Shown here one piece after another: positions 7,350-15,381 of a stretch of 38,939 nt of DNA. The notes beneath the pieces are model-generated. The model was not told where the DNA came from, ran no database searches, and saw only the letters and a list, made by a program, of their open reading frames with translations. Made by a program: the position numbers and the translations under genes. Position 1 is the first letter of the stretch; every line of letters begins with the position of its first letter. The stretch lies in IMG/VR virus record IMGVR_UViG_3300006738_000001, positions 1 through 38,939 of that record. One strand, written 5' to 3'. This stretch comes from a virus.

Positions 7350-8090
7350 CTACGCAGCTACACATCCATCCATCATCATGGGGGCGCTGACAGTGAAGTC
7401 ATCAAATTTATAATGTGAGATTGACCCTGCATCGAAGGTTGGGGCGTAGGTGTCCCAAGCAAATCGGATGCCTGAGATTTGTCCTTTGACTTGGCTATTG
7501 CCAATGCCTTTCCAGTGAATGCTGTCCTCCTCTACTGGGTTCCAAAGACACCAAGTGATAAATGAAACCAGCCCTGATCCTCGCTGGTGAATATCGACGA
7601 TCCCGTCCATTGTTTCGCCCGAGGGTATCTCAATCCTGCCACTGCCCTGTGGCTTACATTCACTGTCGGACCCGCTGCTGTAGGCGTCAACAGTGTCACA
7701 AGTGTCTTCAACTCCGCGCCAGTTATAGTTGGTCGTGGCGTATGACGCCGACACCGCGATGCGAATGAACATGTCTTTGGAATTGGATGGGCTAACTCCC
7801 GTCAAGATAAGCCGGTGCCACGCATAGCTAGTGTCAGCCATATCCGCGTGATCCATGTCGATATTACTGCCACTCGTGGTCGCAACGGTTTCGACAAGGG
7901 TTCCTCCGGCAGCAGCAGCCGCCTGGAACGTCGGAGCCGCGCCTGCCCCATTCGAGGTAAGAACATGAGTTGCCGTTCCAACCGCGACCGACGCCGGATT
8001 GCCACTAGCATCCCATGTGATTAACTCGCCGTCAGTGCCATCAGCAAGGTTCGCCGGGGTAATGCCGGATCCGGCCAGTACTAAAGTCAT
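7350..8090 (-). CDS. Tail-associated beta-rich protein, probable receptor-binding, 246 aa
   Basis: Residues 1-65 (ADGTDGELITWDASGNPA, then THVLTSNGAGAAPTFQAA) form the repeat-like adaptor typical of phage tail fibres, where each short motif packs as a trimer. The rest is beta-rich and aromatic, ending SHYKFDDFTVSAPMMM, consistent with a host-binding head domain. It starts at an ATGA overlap with the preceding helper gene. The receptor is unknown. Confidence 0.7.
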   Translation of the reverse strand: MTLVLAGSGITPANLADGTDGELITWDASGNPASVAVGTATHVLTSNGAGAAPTFQAAAAAGGTLVETVATTSGSNIDMDHADMADTSYAWHRLILTGVSPSNSKDMFIRIAVSASYATTNYNWRGVEDTCDTVDAYSSGSDSECKPQGSGRIEIPSGETMDGIVDIHQRGSGLVSFITWCLWNPVEEDSIHWKGIGNSQVKGQISGIRFAWDTYAPTFDAGSISHYKFDDFTVSAPMMMDGCVAA

Positions 8091-8449
8091 GGCTTCTCTC
8101 CTCGTAATGTGACCTTGGCCGCGTAGGCGTCCTGTGTGTATTGCGGCAGTTTATTGAATTGTGTCGGTGTCATCGTGCCGATAACGTCTTCTGATTGTCG
8201 GGTCATAGTCGCGTCTGTTTCGGCCATTGCGGTTTGCCAGTCACGTTTAGCAACAGACGCTGCCAGGAACGTGTCGTAGTCGGCTTCCTTGGCAATGACA
8301 TCGGCGGCACTGATATTGGTGACGCCTTGTTCATCAAAGTAGCCCTGCAAGGAAGCCTCGTTGCCGTCCCACTGTCGCGACAATGACCGCCCCGGCACTC
8401 GCCAGAACTTGTCGAGGACACGTCGCATCTTTGGATGATTAAGAGCCAT
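8087..8449 (-). CDS. Small tail-helper protein, paralogue of the 9013-9294 product
   Basis: The 120-residue helical protein ends in MTPTQFNKLPQYTQDAYAAK plus VTLRGEKP. The product of 9013-9294 ends almost the same way (LTADQKAALPEYTRDQHAAK, then LVARSERP), and both carry MTR about 12 residues before this block. The two genes are therefore duplicates, each following a different tail protein. A chaperone or adaptor role is inferred. Confidence 0.7.
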   Translation of the reverse strand: MALNHPKMRRVLDKFWRVPGRSLSRQWDGNEASLQGYFDEQGVTNISAADVIAKEADYDTFLAASVAKRDWQTAMAETDATMTRQSEDVIGTMTPTQFNKLPQYTQDAYAAKVTLRGEKP

Positions 8450-9011
8450 CGATTATCTCCACTAAAAAACGTGCCGTCGTCGTTGTACCAGTTATTGTTG
8501 TTTCGCCTGTTCGGCTATTTACGTTATCACCCATCCAAACTTCAACATCTTTTGCTGATCCTGATGTAATACTTCGCCCAACAATATCCCAACTCAACGT
8601 CATAGGGGCCATAACTGCTTCCATATCCGCCGACCAACCATTTGTTGTTATAAGGCTACTAACTGAAGCATTACCTTGCCACCCAACATAGTTTGAAGTC
8701 CCATCATAAAGATCAACAACCGCCCAAAGAATTGCGTCTGCGCCTACTTTTAATCCTAAAGCAAAGTCAGAAACATTTCCTTCTGTTTCATCATGCTCCA
8801 TCTCAAGGACGGTCAGGCGAATGATCCCAGCCGCTGGGATGACCATCGAAACCGCTGACCCTATCTGGCTCCCCCCACCGGCTTGTGTGGCGAGAGCAGT
8901 GTCAGAGGTATGCGTGATGAAGTCATACTGAACACGCCCCATACGAGCGCCGACAACGGTTCGCCCACCTACCGAAATGTCGTCGTCAGCTACTGTTAGT
9001 CCTGTTGCCAT
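8439..9011 (-). CDS. Tail-associated beta-rich protein, 190 aa
   Basis: The protein is beta-sandwich-like: short strands, many Ser/Thr/Gly, RVQYDFITHTSDTALATQAG near the start and TTARFLVEIIDGS at the end. It has no cysteines and no enzymatic motif. It stands between two paralogous helper genes, suggesting one of several interchangeable tail decorations or receptor-binding proteins. Its AT-rich codon use differs from the terminase and recombination genes. Confidence 0.65.
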   Translation of the reverse strand: MATGLTVADDDISVGGRTVVGARMGRVQYDFITHTSDTALATQAGGGSQIGSAVSMVIPAAGIIRLTVLEMEHDETEGNVSDFALGLKVGADAILWAVVDLYDGTSNYVGWQGNASVSSLITTNGWSADMEAVMAPMTLSWDIVGRSITSGSAKDVEVWMGDNVNSRTGETTITGTTTTARFLVEIIDGS

Positions 9012-9012
9012 G

Positions 9013-9294
9013 TTATCCTCCGTCAGGCCGTTCTGAGCGGGCCACTAACTTGGCCGCATGTTGATCACGGGTGTACTCTGGGAGAGCGGCCTTCTGGTCG
9101 GCGGTTAGATTGCTGATTACTTCTTCCTCTACCCTGGTCATCGTGAAGGATGCCATGCGACGCTCCCACGCCTTTAGTCGCCGCTTAGGCAAAGTCGCCT
9201 CATGAATAACAGCTAGAGCAGCCTTCTCATTGTCAGTGTACTCGACGGCTTCTGACGCCCCAGTTGCAGCATTGATCACCAGATTAGTACTCAT
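9013..9294 (-). CDS. Small tail-helper protein, 93 aa
   Basis: The ATG at 9294 is chosen because GGAG lies 8 bases upstream; a TTG six codons earlier is possible but lies deeper in the previous gene. The protein is helical, with EYTDNEKAALAVIHEATLPK in the first half and the block shared with its paralogue at 8087-8449 in the second. It overlaps the stop of the tail protein at 9291 (ATGA), indicating coupled synthesis. Confidence 0.7.
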   Translation of the reverse strand: MSTNLVINAATGASEAVEYTDNEKAALAVIHEATLPKRRLKAWERRMASFTMTRVEEEVISNLTADQKAALPEYTRDQHAAKLVARSERPDGG

Positions 9295-9926
9295 GACCGT
9301 CTCCTTCGCCAAACGGCAATGTCGCCCTGTGCCTTAAAAGTATCGGTGCCATAATTGGTTGTCCATCCGAATTGAATTGCATTGACAGCCGTCGTCGCCC
9401 CGATATATTGCCCTCCGAAGCTCGACGCATACATTCCTGGCGTGACGTCAGAACTTTGAAAAACGCCGTGTCCATAAAGATATGCTCCCTCGCCAGTGCC
9501 TCCAGGATTAAATAAAGTAAACCCAGCGCTATTTGCATTCCCGCTGTCGTTGCCTAAAGTCCCGCTCGTCCCTGGGTCTACCGATATCTCATTATCCGCT
9601 ATATCATTTTGTGCAACTCCGGCGCCCCATTTGTAGTCCGTCGCCCCCGCAAGATAAGCCGAGCCATTGTTGATGGAGACCCGGATTGCTAACTGATTTG
9701 CATCTGTGGTCGGACAAAAAGCCTCTAACTGGAAGAAGTAGTCGTAGCCCGCCGCAAGGCTTGTCACGCTGATGTTTGCGACAGCGGTAATAGCAGTGGT
9801 CGAGACGAACTCCCACGCCCCCCAATTCGGTCCGAGCGTGAAGTTAGAACCGCCAGACGTTGGAAGCGTGGCCTTCGGACCCGTGCCATCTACATCGTGG
9901 ATCGCAGCTACATTAAGTGTACTCAT
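9291..9926 (-). CDS. Tail-associated beta-rich protein, 211 aa
   Basis: The N-terminus (VAAIHDVDGTGPKATLPTSG) is an adaptor commonly seen in phage tail proteins, followed by a beta-rich body (TTAITAVANISVTSLAAGYD onward) and the end GDIAVWRRRRS. The pattern suits a trimeric C1q-like or carbohydrate-binding head. It overlaps the main fibre gene by ATGA and precedes the first helper gene, so it is the first of three tail-protein cassettes. Confidence 0.65.
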   Translation of the reverse strand: MSTLNVAAIHDVDGTGPKATLPTSGGSNFTLGPNWGAWEFVSTTAITAVANISVTSLAAGYDYFFQLEAFCPTTDANQLAIRVSINNGSAYLAGATDYKWGAGVAQNDIADNEISVDPGTSGTLGNDSGNANSAGFTLFNPGGTGEGAYLYGHGVFQSSDVTPGMYASSFGGQYIGATTAVNAIQFGWTTNYGTDTFKAQGDIAVWRRRRS

Positions 9927-12508
9927 ATGATCACCACCCTACTCCCGCTGGGAATTGTAAGACTGTTCCCCGTTTTAATGGTTATCGGCCCAACCGCCGT
10001 TGCATTAATCACCTCGAATACCGTGTGAGTACCCGAGCCATCATCCGCGATTGTCACCGCGGCCCCGCCAACAGTTGCTGCGAGTTGCATCGTGCTTGAT
10101 GTAGCGCCAATCACATAGTAGTCCGTATCGATGGCCCACCCGTCGGGAAGATCAGCGCCGCTGGTTGTCAGTCGGACATTGGTATCATTCGCGAAGTCAT
10201 CGTCTGTCCCGACGTTCAACACATTCGTCGCATTGGTCGCGGTAAACGTGGTCGAATGGTCCGACATCACGATATTCTCATTCTGGACTTTCGCGTTGGA
10301 GCGGTAGAACGTCGATGGCGCTGTGCCTTTGCCGGGGCCACCGCCTGCCCCCGCGACTACCGCTGTGCCATCTGCCTTGGTGTAGCTAATACATTGGACC
10401 GTATTCGCACCCGTGGACTGGAAGACTGCAACATCGCCAGCGGCTGTCGTGATATTGGCCTCGGACGGAAGGTCTAAGTTAGTAGCATGATGGGTCATGG
10501 TAAGCACACCATCGAACTGCAACGTGAATTGACGATCAGCCGCTACAGTCATTGCCGAGAAACTATTCGTTCCCGTCACGTCGAAATAATCACCGTCAGT
10601 ATCGACAACCAAGGGGTTGGCAGAAGTAAGGTCACCGCCTATTTGCGTCTGGATATAGTTGCCGTTAGCGTCGAGAAAGCCCCCGAGCTGGGGCGAGGTG
10701 TCATCGACAATGTTGTTGATGGCACCGTCGTTCCCAGAATAGGCAATCACCATCCCCACGCTATCGCCGTCTGTGAGAGTGCCGATTGTGGCGACGTGCG
10801 TCACGGCAATCTTGCTATACGTCGAGGCGCTGGTAACTGCCCCCGAGACTTGATAGACCACGCCCGCCGAGCCTGATCCAGCCTCTGCAATGTAGATCAA
10901 GGCGCTGTTGGTAGCCGTGGGATCATCAAGAGTGTCCACGAAGGCGTTGATTGAAACTCCGGCTGCATCAACGTCATCGATGTAGAGAACGGTGGCCGAC
11001 GCGAGTGCCGCGTTGTTCGCCCAAATCTTGCCAGCACCTTGATCAGCATCAGCGGTGTTGGCTTCCCACGCCATCTGGATGCCAGGAGCCTTGATCGCCG
11101 TATCGACATAGGCTTTGATGGCTTGCTGCGTGGACAACAAGGCGGCGCTGTCAGACGACATATCATCTTCGTCGGCAATACCAGTGACTGTGGCACCCGT
11201 GGCAAGGGCCAGCGAGGTGTTCCCTGTCAGCGTCGTGCCAGTGATAGCGGCAGCAGACGCCCCACCGATTACCGCGCCATCGACTGTGCCGCCATCAATA
11301 TCAACAGTCGTCACGGTCCCCAGGTCCGACGAGGTTCCACTGAATGTCGCGCCAGCCGCGGTGATCTGCGCGTCTGTCTGGTTATCTAGATTGCCGGTGT
11401 CAGCGCCCGTCATCGTGGTCGTGCAGAAAGCGAACCCGTCCTCGCTCTCGTCCCAGCCCATGAAGGCATTGGCAGACGAGCCGCGCTCTATGACGATGCC
11501 AGCATCGTTAGCCGGGGAGCCAGTCGTGCCGTTAGATAGCTCTATTAAGCTGTCCTTCACCACCGTATTAGTCGTCGCGATCGTTGAGGTGGTGCCGTTT
11601 ACCGTCAGATTGCCGGTGATGGTCGTATTGCCGGTCACGGTGGCGTTTCCGCCGACAGCTACGTCAGTCGTCACCGTGACATCGTCAACCCAGAGGTTCG
11701 CCCAGCGAACGCCCGTGGTGCCAAGATCGTCTGTGCTGTCGCTATCCGACACCACATTGCCGCCGTGAGTGGTGACGCCCGTGAAGGTCGTCGTGCCCGA
11801 TGCCGTCAGCGTTGAGAACGAGCCAGCGGCGGGGGTTGTGGCACCGATAATCCCATTCATCCCCGATGCATTGATATCGACAATCTTGGATCCGCCCGCC
11901 GAGATCCCAAGATTGTCGGCGCCGATCCGATAGATCCCGGTATTGGGATCCGCCGAGAAAGAATAGTACGGCAACGAGGCCGTGCCATTGCCGCCGAGCC
12001 ATTGCGCGGCCGCGGTGGCAGAAGTGGTGAACCCGTCGCCATCGGCGTTGAAAACGACATGGGCCCCGGCAACCGGCTCGGGAAGAGCGGGATCCGCGCC
12101 GCCCGTGTAAGTTTCGGGGAACTTGGCCGCTCGATCGAGCTCCTCTTGCAATTCGATCAAAGCCATCATCAGCCGATCGAGGGCCCCTTCATGGGTATCG
12201 GCCGGGAAAGGATCGTTGGTCACATAGTCTGTCGTCTGCGTTTGTGTAGTATTCCTGCGAATATGCCACTGAACCGCCGACGTGGGGGCCGTGACGGCCG
12301 TCACCGTGCCGGTTGAACCATCTCCCCCCGTGACCGCGTAATGCGTCACATTGGTCTTTGTCACCTCAACGCCAGTCGCGATCGTCCGCTCTACAACCGT
12401 GATCTCGGCGGAGCTTCCCGTACCCTGGAACGGATACGAAACCGCAAAGGCAACGGTTGAACCGTCACCCGTATAGCTGACTTTTGTCGTCGTCGTTGTG
12501 ACCGTCAT
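9923..12508 (-). CDS. Main tail fibre protein, 861 aa
   Basis: The first roughly 130 residues resemble the tail-attachment domain of T7-type fibres: VSYTGDGSTVAFAVSYPFQG, then LDRLMMALIELQEELDRA. The long middle is a series of short Gly/Thr/Ala-rich repeats (NATVTGNTTITGNLTVNG, GTVTTVDIDGGTVDGA) expected to form a beta-helical trimeric shaft. The end (GNSLTIPSGSRVVII) resembles a fibre-tip motif. It would attach to the tail tube and bind host surface glycans. Composition shifts within the gene, with the N-terminal part more like the GC-rich core genes. Confidence 0.82.
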   Translation of the reverse strand: MTVTTTTTKVSYTGDGSTVAFAVSYPFQGTGSSAEITVVERTIATGVEVTKTNVTHYAVTGGDGSTGTVTAVTAPTSAVQWHIRRNTTQTQTTDYVTNDPFPADTHEGALDRLMMALIELQEELDRAAKFPETYTGGADPALPEPVAGAHVVFNADGDGFTTSATAAAQWLGGNGTASLPYYSFSADPNTGIYRIGADNLGISAGGSKIVDINASGMNGIIGATTPAAGSFSTLTASGTTTFTGVTTHGGNVVSDSDSTDDLGTTGVRWANLWVDDVTVTTDVAVGGNATVTGNTTITGNLTVNGTTSTIATTNTVVKDSLIELSNGTTGSPANDAGIVIERGSSANAFMGWDESEDGFAFCTTTMTGADTGNLDNQTDAQITAAGATFSGTSSDLGTVTTVDIDGGTVDGAVIGGASAAAITGTTLTGNTSLALATGATVTGIADEDDMSSDSAALLSTQQAIKAYVDTAIKAPGIQMAWEANTADADQGAGKIWANNAALASATVLYIDDVDAAGVSINAFVDTLDDPTATNSALIYIAEAGSGSAGVVYQVSGAVTSASTYSKIAVTHVATIGTLTDGDSVGMVIAYSGNDGAINNIVDDTSPQLGGFLDANGNYIQTQIGGDLTSANPLVVDTDGDYFDVTGTNSFSAMTVAADRQFTLQFDGVLTMTHHATNLDLPSEANITTAAGDVAVFQSTGANTVQCISYTKADGTAVVAGAGGGPGKGTAPSTFYRSNAKVQNENIVMSDHSTTFTATNATNVLNVGTDDDFANDTNVRLTTSGADLPDGWAIDTDYYVIGATSSTMQLAATVGGAAVTIADDGSGTHTVFEVINATAVGPITIKTGNSLTIPSGSRVVII

Positions 12509-15381
12509 TGGTTCTGCCTTCCAAACTCTTCGATTATAACCTTTTGCTCCTCAATTTCAGCCGCTAAATCTGCATATTCTGGGTCCGCGAGAATTTGCTC
12601 CCGGGCGATCGTCTTATAGAGACTGTCGAGATCCGAAATTTCTTTCTGTTTTTGCCCTACGGATAGACCCGCAAAATTCTTATGGTTCATCAAGCCTTCG
12701 AGTGCCTCATAGAACGATCGCGCCCCTTTCGGAAAACTCGCCGCCATAACGAAGGCGTCATACTCGATATCATTGAGCCGCACCCCGTCGATAGAGCGCC
12801 CCGGCATCGTAACTGGCATCCCGAGTTTGACCAATCGAACCTTGATCGGATCGGCGCCCGTCGTCCGCGGATCGTCCCCAACGATGTCGGCAACGAAGGG
12901 CGGGAAGATCGCATCGACAACCCGGGCATTCTTGGCCGAGCGGGGCTCAGCAAAGCGATCGCGAAGGGGGGGGACGCCGCTCTTGTCTGTCCAAGGAAGT
13001 CGCGAACTCAGGCGCCGCAAGCCCGCCGTGACGTCGCGTAGGCCAAGGGGCTCGTTGCGATCGGGAAGAATATTCTCAAGTGTAGGATCTTGGAGCCGCT
13101 CGTATGTCGCGAGGAGCGAAGATCCCGGCATTTGAGATCCGACAAGATCTTGGATTGCCCGGGATGCTTGCCAGCCGCCTTTGGCGGGATCCACAGACAT
13201 AAGTTGTGCTATGTTCGCGAAACCCTGCAAGAAACTTTGATCCTTGAGGTATTCATAAACGACGCCAACCCCGTTCATTGCGATCTCTTCTGTTTCCTGT
13301 TGACCAACCCGGGGATATGCAAGCCGCTCGGTTATGTCGGCCGTCATCGCGAGCACCATCGAGATCGGCTCCATGCGGTGATAACTCACATATTCAACAT
13401 CGTCAGGATGAAGGATCTTACTGTTTCCCATTTGGAGCCAACGAGGATTATCGACCCCCTTCTTGGGCATAACAAATGACCAGCGTTTCCAGCCGATATC
13501 TTCCATCGCTCGGCGCAAATTGGTGTCCCCGGGGCCGCTTCCCGTTATCTTCCCCTCGGTGTACCAACTAGCGGTAATGGCCGAGATACCCGAGCCCAAA
13601 GAAAATCGAGCGATTGCCAGATCCCGAGCGGGCCCCGCGGGCGCCCTCACCGCGGCTAAGATCCCAAAGGGAACAGCCGTCCGCTCAAGCGCGGCCTTGG
13701 TGATGTTGTAAGGCGTTCTGAAAAACGGAAGCATGAAGCGGCCAAACATTGTCCCCTGGATCGCGGCGCCAAGCTGTCCGAAAACCCCCTGGACGGGATC
13801 GGTAAACGTCTGGACTTGAGCCATTTTCTCAGCGGCAAACCGTATGTCATCCGGGGGGTTTGCCAAGAGCTCGCGAGTGCTCCTGGCAATGTCCTCGGGC
13901 GAGGCCCCGGCCCGGGCCATTTCCTGAGCCTTGCGATAGGACAGGGTGTTGAGCTCCATGCGATAGCCCCACGCCTTGAAAAATTCATCTTCACTCATAA
14001 GCATTCGCCCCGGCGCGGTCGCCAGGAGATCGATCCCAGCGCCAATTGGGCCAGACAAATGCAACGCCTCGGAGATCCCCGAGCTCTGCCCCTCGGCAAT
14101 GATCTTCGCGGAGAGATCCCTTACCGGCGCATTCTGTTTGAACGACTGAGCGGCGAGAATGAAAGCCTCTTTTGTCGAAGTGATAAGTGCGTAGCCCTGA
14201 GCAACGGCCTCGCCGACATAAACACGCTCGGCTTCAGATCCAAAGAATTGCCTCACGCCGCCGACAACCCCGGCGATCGCCCGCTCGGGGATCTGCAACA
14301 AAGCGAAAATTGTATTGCCGGTAATATTCGCCATGTGGGTTGAGGGGCTGGACAGGAGCCCATTGATCCAGACGGTGAACCAAGCATCCTTGGCGCGGCT
14401 CCATCCATTCTTGGCAAACTGATTTCGGGGCCCGCCAACCGGCAAGGCGAGATACGCCTTCGCCATCTCCCGGGTTGAGTTCTCCCCACCAAGGCTATCC
14501 AGCATTTGCGCGACTGCTTGTTGCTTGATCTCATCCCCAGCATTCCGCGGGGTCTTGAACGCGCCAAGGGCTCGACCCGCTTCCATTTGGGCCCCCTTCA
14601 TGCTCGTCTGTAGAGCGGCGTGGAAAGCAAGATGCTGGCGGAATTTCAACAAGACCGCCTGATCGGTGGAGCCGAGCGCCTCTTTCGCCACCTTATCGAG
14701 TGACGCGGCCGAGGACGCGATCGTCTGCAACGACTTCGCGATCTCCTCGGCGTTGAACGTCTGCCCCTCGGTGCGATTGAGGAGCAACATTACATTATCT
14801 TCTAGGCCCATCTTCTCGGCGAGAGCAAGGATCTCGATTTGCGTCATCGTGCCCCGGCCCGCGGCGCGGCCCTGAGTTTGCCAAACTTTCGAGACACTAT
14901 CGATCGTTGCCTTGATATCCTCGGGGCCCTCGATCTTGTCGAGGTTGAATTCAACCGTTGGCGGCTTGCCCTCGGTGGCGCCCGGGGTATTGCGGAAGCG
15001 CGAGATCTCCTCTTCCGAGGCTTCCCGAATTACGGTGAATTGCTTGGGGCCCCCGGCAGCGCCGAATAGATCCCCTTGCGTATCGGTAGGCTCGGGCCCC
15101 TCGGGCGCGATATCCTTCAACCTCTTGGGCGGCGTATCGCCAAAACCCAAGATCGTCTTGAGCGCCTTCACCCCGGCCCCGGCGAATTGCACGGGCGGCT
15201 CTTCTTGCCCCTTTGCGGGCCCGTCGATCGTGAACAGCGGCAAAGGCACCTCAGGCGCCAGAGGCTCGCCTAACTGCGATCCCCCAAGCGTTGGGGGGGA
15301 TGTTCCAAGATCGACGTCGATCGCTCTCCTGAGTTGATCTACGCCGCCCGTGGGGGCTTCTGGCGTGGTTGTTGCCATCAT
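12505..15381 (-). CDS. Large internal virion / ejection protein, 958 aa
   Basis: Its position between tail genes and the other internal proteins matches T7 gp16. The N-terminus has DQLRRAIDVDLG followed by PP and G-LG spacing, shared with the neighbouring 699-residue protein. The middle carries WINGLLSSPSTHMANITGNT, a segment seen in large ejected proteins of other podoviruses, and hydrophobic stretches that could form a trans-envelope channel. I see no lytic transglycosylase signature. It overlaps the next upstream gene by ATGA. Confidence 0.72.
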   Translation of the reverse strand: MMATTTPEAPTGGVDQLRRAIDVDLGTSPPTLGGSQLGEPLAPEVPLPLFTIDGPAKGQEEPPVQFAGAGVKALKTILGFGDTPPKRLKDIAPEGPEPTDTQGDLFGAAGGPKQFTVIREASEEEISRFRNTPGATEGKPPTVEFNLDKIEGPEDIKATIDSVSKVWQTQGRAAGRGTMTQIEILALAEKMGLEDNVMLLLNRTEGQTFNAEEIAKSLQTIASSAASLDKVAKEALGSTDQAVLLKFRQHLAFHAALQTSMKGAQMEAGRALGAFKTPRNAGDEIKQQAVAQMLDSLGGENSTREMAKAYLALPVGGPRNQFAKNGWSRAKDAWFTVWINGLLSSPSTHMANITGNTIFALLQIPERAIAGVVGGVRQFFGSEAERVYVGEAVAQGYALITSTKEAFILAAQSFKQNAPVRDLSAKIIAEGQSSGISEALHLSGPIGAGIDLLATAPGRMLMSEDEFFKAWGYRMELNTLSYRKAQEMARAGASPEDIARSTRELLANPPDDIRFAAEKMAQVQTFTDPVQGVFGQLGAAIQGTMFGRFMLPFFRTPYNITKAALERTAVPFGILAAVRAPAGPARDLAIARFSLGSGISAITASWYTEGKITGSGPGDTNLRRAMEDIGWKRWSFVMPKKGVDNPRWLQMGNSKILHPDDVEYVSYHRMEPISMVLAMTADITERLAYPRVGQQETEEIAMNGVGVVYEYLKDQSFLQGFANIAQLMSVDPAKGGWQASRAIQDLVGSQMPGSSLLATYERLQDPTLENILPDRNEPLGLRDVTAGLRRLSSRLPWTDKSGVPPLRDRFAEPRSAKNARVVDAIFPPFVADIVGDDPRTTGADPIKVRLVKLGMPVTMPGRSIDGVRLNDIEYDAFVMAASFPKGARSFYEALEGLMNHKNFAGLSVGQKQKEISDLDSLYKTIAREQILADPEYADLAAEIEEQKVIIEEFGRQNQ

